Program-made: the position numbers and the translations under genes | Assembly (NCBI RefSeq): GCF_000006565.2 | Contig: NC_031476.1 | Span: 3,310,458 to 3,374,457 of the forward strand | DNA length: 64,000 nt | Origin: Toxoplasma gondii ME49 | Taxonomy: Eukaryota > Apicomplexa > Conoidasida > Eucoccidiorida > Sarcocystidae | Direction: 5' to 3' | Notes under the pieces: model-generated | What the model was told of the DNA's origin: nothing | Databases searched by the model: none | The model's input: the letters and a program-made list of their open reading frames with translations, nothing else | Shown here: positions 22,901 to 33,752 of the stretch, piece by piece | How the letters are laid out: each line of letters opens with the position of its first letter | How positions within the stretch are numbered: the first letter of the stretch is position 1

Positions 22901-24417
22901 CCGTCGGCCGTCTTGGTAGTACCGAGTTCTCCACTCCTGAACAGAAAAGCCAAACAACAAACAAGACGAATTATCGGATCACCCAACGACAGACCTGCCC
23001 CCCTCCCGGATGAAAACAAATTAGGAACTCCCAGGCAGATCCATGCCACAAGCAATCCCCTTGTTTCTCGCGCGCATCTCCTTAACTGGTTATTTTACGG
23101 TCTAGCACCAGCACGCCACAGTCTCCCTGGTGCCTTTGCCCCCGCGGAGCATCACACGAGACGTCATCCAAAACCCCACAGCCAAGCAAACCTTCCGTTC
23201 CGCTACAGCCGGTCTCCATACTAACTAAACAGACAAGAACGGTAACGACAAAAGTCGCGACTCACTTGTTTGTCAGGGTGGTAAGATGCCTTGTTATTCC
23301 CAATGAACACTGTCCTCGGTTTCTCGCCAACTCCCGCAGCCTGGCCCTTCTCTTGAGAACCCACAGCGGCTGCAGCCGCGTCGCTTCCACTCCTTGCCAG
23401 GCTGCGGCCTGTTCCCCCTCCTCGCTTCACTTGACCAGCGTGAGCTCCTCGCCCCGTGGAAGTGCAAGCGCTGAGACCGGCGGCTGTCTGTGGAGTGAGC
23501 GGTGCGTCTGTCCGCACGCGTGACTCCATCTGGGTGCGCTCTGCGGGCAGAGGCTGGGTGAACGGCAGCACGCCAAGGGGCTGGGTAGTCGACGCGCGTG
23601 AGCACGTCGTGATTTGAGCGTTTGCGAAGGCTGACAGATTAGCTGCTCCAGCAGTGGAGACTGGCATCTGCCGAGCCAACTGTTGTGCCTGGAGTTGCTG
23701 GAAAAACAGCAACAAAGCGGTCTCGTCCCGCCGCTTGTCCTCTGGTGTGGCGGGAGCGCCGTGCTGGGACTGAAGGAGACAGGAGAGCGCCGCTAGCTCG
23801 GCTGCCGCATTCGCCGAACCCCCGTGGGTCGGAGACATGCCTGCAGGTACTCCCCGGGGCCGCAACGCAGCAAAGGCCTCACGTGTCTCCTGACTAGGGG
23901 CCACAGAGACCCCTCCGACGGAGACACTGGGTTTCCCTGCGTCCGATTTCAAGTCACCCAGAACAGACAAAGGGTCGACGCGGTTGGTGACGGCGACGCC
24001 CTGGTTTCTGGTGAGGAGTTGGTGCCACTGCTCCTTCTGGGAGAGAAAGACAGCGAGTCCGTCTCCTGGAGCTCCAGGGGGCAGTACTCCTGACGCCGCG
24101 AGAAATCCTGCAGGGTCGATGTGAGAGGGAGATCTGGTTGACGAGTCGGAAGCGGACTCGATGCCTCCCATAGATGTGGCACAGTTGATCGCAGCAGCTG
24201 AGAAGGCACTGCTGCCGCTGGTGCCTCCCGAGGTCGCGGCGGACGGTGAGGCGTCTGGACTCGTCGTGCAGTTCGTCGAACACGAGGAAGGGGTCGCGTC
24301 GACGGCGTTGACAGGAGTCAGCAAACCACTGTCGTCTTTGCAAACCGCCAACATGCACGGCTGCGACGGAATGGGAGGAAACCCACGGGGGGCAGGGGTT
24401 AACGGTTGGCACTCCAT
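16904..24417 (-). CDS. AP2-domain transcription factor, about 2080 residues
   Basis: A predicted sequence-specific DNA-binding regulator of the apicomplexan AP2 family. Exons, right to left: 24417-23266, 22936-22820, 22383-21592 and 21097-16904, all with phase-0 junctions and good splice sites, totalling 2084 residues from the ATG at 24417. The frame stays open to about 24552, so an upstream exon is possible. The AP2 domain is split by an intron. Its first part, KASYHPDKQ, ends exon 1. The core is exon 2: EWRTRYYQDGRRCMRTYSAK, then YYGYEKAKCLAECFI, matching the Trp, Arg, Tyr-Gly-Tyr/Phe-Glu-x-Ala pattern of apicomplexan AP2 domains. The rest is low-complexity Ser, Ala, Gly and Gln-rich sequence. 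A basic coiled coil (about KKKEDLAQQLLEKFWALRTL) lies near residue 1440 of the protein, followed by further helical segments (NIELLSMILTELKD and LVGRLKSRQEDLTEFLKSF). Only one AP2 domain is visible. The specific AP2 name cannot be assigned. Confidence 0.8.
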
Positions 24418-24552
24418 GGCGCCAGCTCCTGCACGCTTCACACTAGTTCGTACCGGAGCCGGGGCACCGAGAGGCCCGGAGATGGGCACCCGTGCGGAAA
24501 CCTTGAACAATGAAGATCTAAACAGTTTCCCAGTCAGTGCGCTGACGATGTC

Positions 24553-27500
24553 TCAAGGTGCGGGCCTCACGAAGCGTCGACCTCCACTGTCCCCTGGCCG
24601 CAAGGCACCGGGGTCGAGGCGAGACTGAAGGGTTTCTCGCTGTTTAGGAAGGCGAAGAAACGCGAAAACACCGACAATAGACAAGAGAACGCGGCAACGG
24701 AAGGTTGCAGAGCAAGACGGCAAAAAAGCAGTGCCTGCAAACACTGCTTCCTGACCTTGTCAGGCGTTCACATGCAACACGGTAAAGGATTGCAACACGA
24801 ACACCAGAGGAGCTCAAACTTCTATCAATACACAGACGTTCCTCCTATCTTTTCGTGATGGGGGGACAGGGTGTGATGTGAGTCTCCGTGTTTCACAAGA
24901 GTTCCAGGTAATTAAAACAGATTAGCCGTAAATTCAGCGGCCGGGAGACGATACCTCTTCACTAACGGACTGAAGAAAACACAGTGCCGGTGGTGTGGAT
25001 ACCGTAGGGAGAGACGCGCATGCAACATCCCACATACGCGAAAACGTGTTGTGAGCTATAAGCGATCTCGCTATTCGAAAGCGGTCAGTGCTGCGGAACT
25101 GTTTTTCCGTCCCGAGTGCCTCCAGAAGTGGAACTGCACCAGCAGCCAACACCGACACGCCGTGAGCTGGTGTAGACCGGAAAAGTACGCCACGCTCTCG
25201 AATGAGTTTTGCAATTTTTCCTCGATGATCAAAAAAACTTGCGAATTTTGATATCAAAACTCACGTACTGGAGGCCGAGAGCGACGAAAGGGTGCAACAG
25301 CACCAGCCGACATCTACGAACAAGCACACCTCAAGAACCAGCGGTTTATGGACTGACTCCTGAGTGTTGGTTTTCTCCAACACAGAAAACTGGAGGGACG
25401 TAATACGCGTCCACACACATAACGAAACGAAACAGCACACGTATTCGGACAGCTTCTGTGATCTCGCGTATATGGCACGAGGAAGGACTGTCCTTCGGAC
25501 AGCGTGACTCAAAAGGCCGAATCCCGAGGAGGAAACAAACTTGACAGAATTAGGAAGAATCGGCAAGTGAGGAATAACTTCCGGTGAGCGGAATGGAATA
25601 GTAAAGGTTCTTTAAGCAACGCGAGAATTCATCCTCTCCGCAACGCAGCGGCGGGAGGGAGGGCGGAGGGAGAAACGACAGTGTCGTCGAAACGCGCTCG
25701 GACAGTGCGTTTCAGACCCGCCAAACCGTCGAGCCGACGCGGAAAAAGTGGAGAAATCCAAAGGAGTGGGTTTTTCCCACCGGAAAAGAAAATATGTTCC
25801 GACAGGATCGGCCACAGCGAGGGGCATTCGGAGGGCAAAACCCCCAGCGACCGGGCTGCCTTGAAAAAAGGGGTGCGTGCGTCCGAATCTAATCGACGGA
25901 AGATGAGAGAGGGCCGGCGAACAATGGCAGAAGGTGTTGGGAACACGTGCACAGAGTCGTGGCATTGAAGGAAAATGAATCAACTCACCCCCCGAATCCT
26001 GTGTATCCCGTATCGCTAGTCATTCTATTCCGATCTTTACGCTGGGAAATTCAAAAAGACTCTGACGAAGTGAGCAACAGTATCCGTCTCACATCTCTGC
26101 TTCGCTTTGCCACTCAGCACTCTACAACAGTGGCGGAGCCCCTCCACCATATCGCCCTCCTCGGGTTGAGAAACCACGCGACCTCCAATTTCGCTGGCGA
26201 CGGAGTGTACAGAGTACCCACACTTGTTCCTCCAAAAAAACAACACCCATTTCATGCGCGACACTCTGCAGCCCTCCTTCCCTCCGGCCTCTGCTCTGGT
26301 GGGCGGGACAGGGAGGGCGGGAAGTGTGTTAGCGCGCTAACCCCGATACCAGAGCGACGTGGCCCCATTGACGAATGGCTGGTATGCTGATCCTGGCCCT
26401 CATTCCTTCGGACTCCCAGTCTTCAGGTGGCACTGTCAGCGCGACCCCCGCAGGATGCAGCCCGTGGAACAACACTCCCGCAACCCTACCACGTTGGCCC
26501 ACACCAAAACGGACATCGCTGACCCGTTCGGGTGTTGGGAGACGTCTCCAGCTGTGGTGGTGGCTAGTGCTCCCGTCCTAGAGTTGCTGCGTCCTTTTAC
26601 GAAACGCCAGAACCGGGAATCGTGCCACTATCCCATCAAACGCGCTAACGAAATGAAGACGAGCGGAGATACGAAGTTTCGATGGTTCGACGGCGGTCAC
26701 AAAGTGCGGGCGGAAAACCTGAATTTCCTCGCCAGAGATGACCTCAACCACCCTCCCTGCCTTCCACGCCAATGCCGCGGTGCCATCTCCTGCCAGCCGA
26801 GGATGGTCGGCTGTCATGGCAATCGCCGGGCTGGCGAGGCCGCCTGTTGTATCCCCTCCGTTATACAAAGCCCGAGCTATGCAGGGTTGAGGAAGTATAA
26901 TATTGAGTCTGTATGTGTTCAGGCAGGATAGTTTATGGGTGGGGGCGGCGGGGTCGCACATGGTGGATGGATTCTTGGTGTCCATCACGCGACGGTAAGT
27001 CTATACCTCGTTCCCGTGAAACACGGAGGAAAAGTAGGGAACAGCGCGGATATGGTTCTCGAGTAAACTCTCAAGCACGGAACGGCAATGCCGACAGGAA
27101 TGTACCGGCCCGCGCAAATCGGTTCCTCTGTCTAGGACGCAAGTGGAAATGGTTGAAAGGGTGTTGCATTGTATGTAAACCGAAGAGACCAACTGGATCT
27201 ACTGCTGTCTGCAGCTCTCACCTAGCAGCACACTTAACTGTTGGTGTTCTGCGTGCCGCTCATGTCTAAAAGACCTTCCGTGATGCTGCAGTCTGAGACA
27301 AAGGTGCGTCGAATGGTGGCGGACATTGCAGACGCTGGCCCTGGTGGAGGCGCAGGGGAACATGAGTAACAGATCCAAAATACTTTCTTCCTGCTGCAAG
27401 CTGCAACACGCGAGTCAGGTGTCCCTTATCGTTGGCGGTAACGTGTTGCTGCAAGGAATCGCGGTTACAACGGGACCCGCTCGTTAGAGCTGTTCCGGTC

Positions 27501-28157
27501 TACGAACATCAGTCATACAGAAAACCCTACTGTGTGTTACTTTGGAAATGAAAGTATGGGTATCACATGCTCCACCTCGAGAAGGTGCATTCATTCAGAT
27601 AGTGAAGTTGTTGGCCAGATTCTGTGCGGTCAAGTCCAACTAAAAGCAGAGCACGCAACGTCGTAAGTTGGACCCCGCGGAATGCCAGCGCAAAGGAAGT
27701 TGCATTTTTATTCGGAAAGAGGACAAAATCGGGGAGACCCTTGGAAAAAGCAGACTGACAGGAATACGTGGCAGAGTGGGTTCGCTCTGTCATTCGCCTT
27801 GACCAACTCGACGAAATACTTCAGTATTCGTACGCACAAAGGGTGGCGCTTTTTAGGTACGCACGTTTACTCATCTTGTCATTCCTCCGAGGTCGCGGTC
27901 TGGGACCAGGGAGGAGAAGCGGAGGGATACAATCGAGAAAATAGAAGCATGCTGCAGTAGGTGTAGCAATCCAGTTAGTCACAACTGCAAAAAGACTGAC
28001 GCTGCTTCTGAGGACCCGGACACAAAGCATCCAGAGTTATGCCTACGTGTATACCCCTACTCGTATTGCGGCAACGTAGATTGATCGAGTGTTAGGTACG
28101 GTTTTGCCAGAGGTAACTCTTGTTTGCTGTGCTGTGTCGAAACAAGACAGTCGATGG
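24553..28157. other. Long upstream region of the AP2 gene, no firm gene
   Basis: This stretch probably cont ains the promoter and a long 5' leader of the AP2 gene. Long overlapping frames occur on both strands at 25.6-26.0 and 26.36-26.99 kb. The minus frame 26988-26578 reads somewhat like protein (for example ALYNGGDTTGGLASPAIAMT), while the plus frame 26359-26931 is equally open, so neither is decisive. No motif, signal peptide or consistent splice chain was found. Confidence 0.35.
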
Positions 28158-28742
28158 ATGGATGTTCTGTTGTTTCTGGTAACCGATGGACTCCTTCGCG
28201 GTCAGTCTTCCTACAATGATATTGATGAGTATTCTGTAGATGTACACGAACCGGCATCTCCACAGCGGGCGGAAGATGATTGCGGGAGTCGATTGATGAC
28301 AGGAGTAACTACTTTAAACCAACATCTCTCGGAGTTACTCACCGCTCTTCAGTCAAATGATTCCAGTCAATCACTACGAGTTAGTACCGTTTTTTTTTTC
28401 ATTCGTCTAAGAACATACTTCAAAGGGGAGAAGTGTCGAATCTCTAAACCCAAGGCGCATCCTGCCAACCTGGACTGGAGCGGTTACAGAAAAACTGCTC
28501 GGCGAGATCCTGAGTCAAACGTGTCTGGGAATATCAGGTCTGATTGGCTGCTCATTGCCCCATCAAATGCGGCTGGACCAGAGACTTTTGCGACTAGTTG
28601 TACCGAAGCGGTAAACTCGTTGCCTGTGAGCAACTGGCCCCCTAAAACGATAGTTGTAGTTGTGCGCTATGGTTGGCGTGAAACGAATGAATCAGCTAAA
28701 CGTGCTGACAGATTCTGCAGTTTGCATCAGACGATATGCTAG
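28158..28742 (+). CDS. Open frame of doubtful status
   Basis: From the ATG at 28158 a frame runs 194 codons without a stop. It starts with a hydrophobic stretch (MDVLLFLVTDGLLRGQ) and continues with polar sequence containing a helix-like segment (TLNQHLSELLTALQ). It then crosses a T-rich run and becomes irregular. No family is recognised and no splice partners were found. Length alone is the main argument for coding, and the neighbouring NUMT shows that this stretch tolerates insertions. It may be part of a larger unrecognised gene or not be a gene. Confidence 0.25.
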   Translation: MDVLLFLVTDGLLRGQSSYNDIDEYSVDVHEPASPQRAEDDCGSRLMTGVTTLNQHLSELLTALQSNDSSQSLRVSTVFFFIRLRTYFKGEKCRISKPKAHPANLDWSGYRKTARRDPESNVSGNIRSDWLLIAPSNAAGPETFATSCTEAVNSLPVSNWPPKTIVVVVRYGWRETNESAKRADRFCSLHQTIC

Positions 28743-28864
28743 CGCATGGTGAAAATGATCAGCGGTTGACATTCTAATTACGTATGGCCGCATAAGCAGC
28801 GCTCCCGACAGGGCGGGCGCACCGCAAGGTCACTGCACACATTTGTACAGGGACAGTATCTACT

Positions 28865-29082
28865 TACAATGTGACAGTTACAGTACATGGTCTAGCGATG
28901 ATCTTTATGTTCTTAATACCGGCTTTGTACGGACGATATGGTAACTTCTTAGTACCAATTTATATTGGTGGTTCGGAAGTCGTTTTCCCAAGAACTTCCG
29001 CGTATCGCCGAGAGTTGCTCATGTGTGCCCGGTGGCAGTCTGTTTTAGTTACTGCCGCTACAATAATTTCCCTCGCTATATA
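28865..29082 (+). pseudogene. cox1: Nuclear insertion of mitochondrial DNA: cox1 fragment
   Basis: The + strand encodes a stretch of cytochrome c oxidase subunit I: HGLAMIFMFLIPALYGRYGN followed directly by a segment containing VPIYIGGSEVVFPRTSA. This is the conserved cox1 region spanning a membrane helix and the loop after it. In the intact enzyme it belongs to the haem-copper catalytic subunit in the mitochondrial inner membrane. Here it is only about 70 codons long, has no start or end of the gene, and after the PRTSA motif it loses agreement with the family apart from a later SVLV, suggesting small indels. The flanks are unrelated nuclear DNA. Such NUMTs are known to be frequent in Toxoplasma relatives. 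The exact edges are uncertain by tens of bases. Confidence 0.8.
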
Positions 29083-30609
29083 ACGCCGTGGCGTTGTGAG
29101 GTCCAGTGTTTTATGAGTTACCATAACCGGCGTGTCCTTTTCTCAACATGGGATTGGTTCCGCTCCCGGACTTCTTGCAAGGTGCCTTCAAAGGCTGCCC
29201 CTCACGAGTCCGCCTACACCGAGTTAAGAAGACTCCTGGTGAATAATAGCGTGCACTTCTAGGTGGTGAGACAAAACGGGTTGTCTCGTTCGTTTTGAAT
29301 TGTAGGTCCTGCATCAGTGGCCCAAAACACCGAACGGTGGCAGAGGCTCAATCCTTTCTCGTGGCATTGATTGGGCGTACTTTACTGCTTCAGATGGAAC
29401 ATCGTAGCCACACACTCTCTGAGTCGGGCGGTGATATAGTGAACTCTCGTATGCACATCTGAGATTTCTGCAAGTTTGTCTCTCAGCGTAGAGGAGGGGA
29501 GCAAACTGTGGGCGTACAGCCCGCCTCGATCTCGCCTCTGTCTGGGGCGCGGGTGGCGGTTGAGGGACACAACGCTGTTTAGGACTCGTCCATGCCACAC
29601 GAAGAAAGCGTAGCAGAGCCATGTCGGACGCATTTCTGTATCTCCTTCGGAAATTTCGTCTCTTTCTGTGTTGGGGGTCACTGCTAGTTAACGCCCCACG
29701 CGGTTCCACTTTTTTTCCCTCTTTCCCCTTTCGGACGTTCGTTTCTTCTTGCGGTATCCGTGTGCCCTATCGAGTCAACTTTTCCGCGCGCAGGCTGACG
29801 TCTTCCAGGGACGTTCGATCCGGGATCACTCACATAAATTGAAAACACCAACGTTTTCTTCATGCGGACTGAATTATACGGTGGTCTATGTGACGATGCG
29901 GGTTGTGGATAACTCCATTCTTCTGTGGACCTTTGTTAGTGTCTGCCGCGGTGCCAGAGCCCATGTAGGCATTTCTGGTGTTTTGCCGGATCCCGTTTAT
30001 TCTTTTGCTTCTCTTTAGCAGTATGTTCTGTTTCCCATTGCTGTTTTCTGTTATATGTCTCCGCCCACTAATTCATTGTGGCATTTGCTGAATTGAAAAT
30101 CCGTATTCACACATGCACGGTGCCGCGAGTCATCGATGTCGCGCGATAGCCGAACGCGCTGAATATGAAGAGTACACTTCCGCAGTAAAATCTCATTATC
30201 GGACTGGCTGAATTTGTTTACTCAATTCTTGTTTGTAAGGCGTATTCAAAGCTGGAGGAGGTACTTGAGTTACTGAGGGAGGCTACCTGGAAGTGCTCCC
30301 GAATGTGTATGAAGCGCTACCATTCGAACACAACCCCTCTGCTAACTGTCCTAAAAGAGCGTTTTCTTGGGCTCTACGATAATGGATCATAGAAGTGAAA
30401 TCGGTGTCTCCTTGTGCTTAGTTTTCTTTTAGGCTACATTCAGGGAGGAAGACATTTGCTTGTCAAGCCGCCCTTGGAACTAGCTTCGGTCATTAAAGCT
30501 GTGCCACGGAGGTGTATCGTCGCGCTCCGGCTACGTGCTATGTCCTTTTGAAACGTTCCTACTCGCTTGCAATCCCTGGCAGGTTGAGGAGGGGAATGCC
30601 AGAGATAAA
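29083..30609. other. Upstream region of the 30.6 kb gene
   Basis: No supported gene. Frames at 29.3-29.7 kb on the - strand overlap each other and resemble shadows. A possible acceptor (CTGGCAG at about 30584) lies in frame with the next gene, so an upstream 5' exon of that gene may lie in this stretch, but none could be identified. Confidence 0.35.
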
Positions 30610-33600
30610 ATGGAGGCACGAGAAAGAGTGGAAGATGACGTTCTTTCCCAGCAGGTCCGTCCAGAGCCAGAAAAAGGTTTGCCTGAAATTGTGGTCTGTG
30701 CAAAGACTGTCGGCATGACCTCGTCGGAGAAGGTGAGCAAACCTGGTCAAGGGCTACATCAGAAATCGAGGGCCGTTTCAAAACCGAAAGGACGCGTTGC
30801 CACAGGACGTTTTCCCGTTTTGTTGAAACGAGAGGAAACGCCGATCCGGGCCACGTCCGGTCACCACCCAAAAGAGCAAGGAACAGACGCATCAGGAGAT
30901 GAATCTGCATGGAGCGACGCAAGCAGCGATGTAGAGCCCCTTACACTGACATCCCCAGTTCGAGATTTGAAGCGAAGGGAGTTCGATGTGAAACTGAACG
31001 TGTTGCGAAGCCTCGTAAAAGCACGAGGCTCAGGCAGCCTTGTCCATCGGCCGGGAGTCGAAGAGGGAAGTGAGACTGATGAGTCCGGATGCTGCCGGAT
31101 ACCTCCACAGGGGCAGCTTGGTTTGGAGCCGACTGTATGTACACCGCAGGCAGCCGGTCAAGCGAGGGAAAGCTCAGCAGCATGTTGCGAAAGCCTGCGT
31201 TCGGCCTTTCTTGGGAAAAAGGCACAGAGGGGGGCAATGCGAACAGCAGAGAACCGACGGGGAACGAGGCGAGGCGTGCAAGTGATGAAGAAGAAGGCCC
31301 TTTTGGCAAAACTGTGTCTTGACAACGATAGTGGTGAAAACGTCCAGCAGCGCAGAATCAAAGAATCACGAGACAGAATGTTCGGTGCCGGGAGAGCAAG
31401 TGTCGACAAGAACCGGAGAGGGAGGCGTCGAGTACCAGGGGGGGTTGAGGGATTTCTGGGCACTGACAACGAATCTATGTGGATGAGTACTGCTTATTTG
31501 AAAGACCGGGCAGGCGACTATGCAGATGACCTTCTCGACAATCTAGGGCTTCTTGCCACAAACGATTTCCTGGACAGGGAGTTGGACAGAGACACACTGC
31601 TACTGGATTATGATGATTCTCTCTTTGATGATGACGATGACTTGCTCTTCCCTGACGACCCGTCAAACAGTCGTAAGTCCTCGCGCTCGTTGCTTACGGC
31701 TCTTTTGATGACTGCTGACCCCTGCTGGTAGCAGATCTTTTCGGCTCGAATGTACGTGCCTCCTTAGCATTTGTCTACATTTAGACAGTAGTTCATATAC
31801 TGACAGGTCAAAGCGCCCGAATCACGCGAAAAAACACAGAACCCGCGTGGTTGTTGCTCTGATCTGAATTGTCGAAAAGCGCTTATGTCACGAAATATTT
31901 CTCGACTACCCAAGTGGCTCTGGTGCGGCGAGACGATTCTCGAGTTCCGTATCTCCACAGCCACACTGGACTGAGATACTATCGAGGGCGAGGGATAAAG
32001 AGTGCATGTTCGTACGGCGGTGTGCACAGAGGGAGCTTGTTTTAATTTTGTTTAAGAGCTTCAGAGCACGCAAAAATGATACACTCGCTTTGGTGACCCC
32101 TGATGTGATCGAGCCTAATTCCAGTTACCGAAGAGGCACTCCCTGATGCCTCAGGGGCATTTCTGGTGGTGTGGCTTACGCTCGCACCTGACGGTCGTGA
32201 CCCCGTGGCGGCTCGTACACTGCATGCTTGGCCGAGTGTTTTTGTCCTGCGCATACTCACAGGTTACTTTCTCCCGGATGGGTACCCGCCGTCGCCTGGT
32301 CGACGAAACGAGGAGCGCGTCATCGACATCTCCAGCCCCAGAGAGGACAAGTCTTTGAGCGAACTCGAGAAAGAGACAGATGACGCTACAACGTGGACCA
32401 TCATGAGACAGATGGTTGGTTCTCTTGGAGTGCGACACTGGGCGGCGTTTCTTCAGGTTCAGGTGAGAACGCACCAGACGCTTTAACTTGGGTATTTCGC
32501 TGTCGCTAGTTCTTCTTGCGCACCGGAACCATGAGTAAATTTGCCCCTCGATTTATATTGTTAAGGCAAGCTACCAAACACAAACGAGCAACGCTGGAAG
32601 CGACCGAGTTGTATGGTCCAGTGGACAGAATGTCGCTTGTGTTTACTTACACCAACGGAAGGATAGTCTAACAGGCATACACAGAACGCCGGATTTTGAG
32701 AAAATGGAAAGCGAGCAAGTTTTGTGACACCATTAGGAACTTTGTTGTATCGTGCTGTTGAGTTTTCGCCAGTGAAGCAGACCAAAGAATGCGTGAATAT
32801 GCCCCCTCCTCCCCAGAGACGTGTCCGGTGTGCGAACTGCAGCTGACAATTGCTTCCGCTGACATTCAGGATTTAGTGGGTGTGGTCTTCACGTTTCTGC
32901 TGCCGTGCGTATATTGGACTGCTTTTGCAATTCGTCGTCGCCGGCTATTTCATCTGTGGTCGTTTTTCAGGCGGAGTTCTGGCTGTACAGTTCTGCGCAT
33001 CGGCAGGCCCTTATCACCGCAACTGCTGCCCAGCGGTTTCTACGAGAAGCGGGGGGCACGAAGACCGGAGAAACTCAGGAGAAAAACGGCAGTGCCAAGG
33101 ATGTAACCGCGACAGCAACCGCTTGCAAGCGGAGAGAACAAGAGTCAGCTGCCGCATCGGTGGATTCGCGTGCCGACTTGACACCCACTTTGGCTGTTAA
33201 GATGGTCGCTGCATGCGCACTTCGGCAGTTTGACAGAAGCAATGAATATCTGAGGTAGGCAAGCAGATAATTGATTCCCGCAAGGAGCACTGGACGAGCT
33301 GGGGTCTGCGGCTCCTCGGGGGTGAGACTCACTCTTTTCCAGAGAGCTGCATGGGAGAGGGTTTCCAAGTCCGTTCGAAAATTCAGCGCGTTCCCGTCTT
33401 CGGTTGCCATAGAATGACATCAAACACGTTTGAGCGTTGTGCCTTTCAAACGCACTCTAGCGCGTCTCGGACAAACAAAACCAGAGGCATAGTGACTTTA
33501 CATACGGTGGAGCCCCTGTACGAGCGTCCTGGTGTGCATGTTATTCCCGATTGTTACAAAGAAATTTCATCGTGTGGTCGTTTTTGATTGTGCTGCTGTT

Positions 33601-33740
33601 CTCTTGGCAGGCAATTACGTGGTCGAGATCTGAACGCTCTATCCGAACCCCTTCAAGCGTACTTGGAGGAGGCAGTTCGCTTTCTAGCTGAAAATACAAC
33701 CCCCACTCTTCCTTCGGTGCAGCTGGTTCCTCGTGTCTAA
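30610..33740 (+). CDS. Five-exon protein of unknown function, about 577 residues
   Basis: Exons 30610-31672, 32263-32462, 32819-32875, 32971-33254 and 33611-33740 join in phase to 1734 nt. The ATG at 30610 (MEARERVEDDV) is the first Met in frame. The frame is open a little further up, past a possible acceptor, so a 5' exon may be missing. The N-terminal 350 residues are charged and probably disordered, ending in a very acidic segment (DYDDSLFDDDDDLLFPDD). The C-terminal 200 residues look ordered and helical: IMRQMVGSLGVRHWAAFLQ, a CxxC pair (TCPVCELQLTIASADIQDL), AEFWLYSSAHRQALITATAA, then SEPLQAYLEEAVRFLAENTT. I do not recognise the fold. The exon 3 acceptor must be read as CAGAG to keep the frame. 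An alternative, longer exon 2 from about 32132 is also open. Confidence 0.6.
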
Positions 33741-33752
33741 ATGTCCTTGTAG

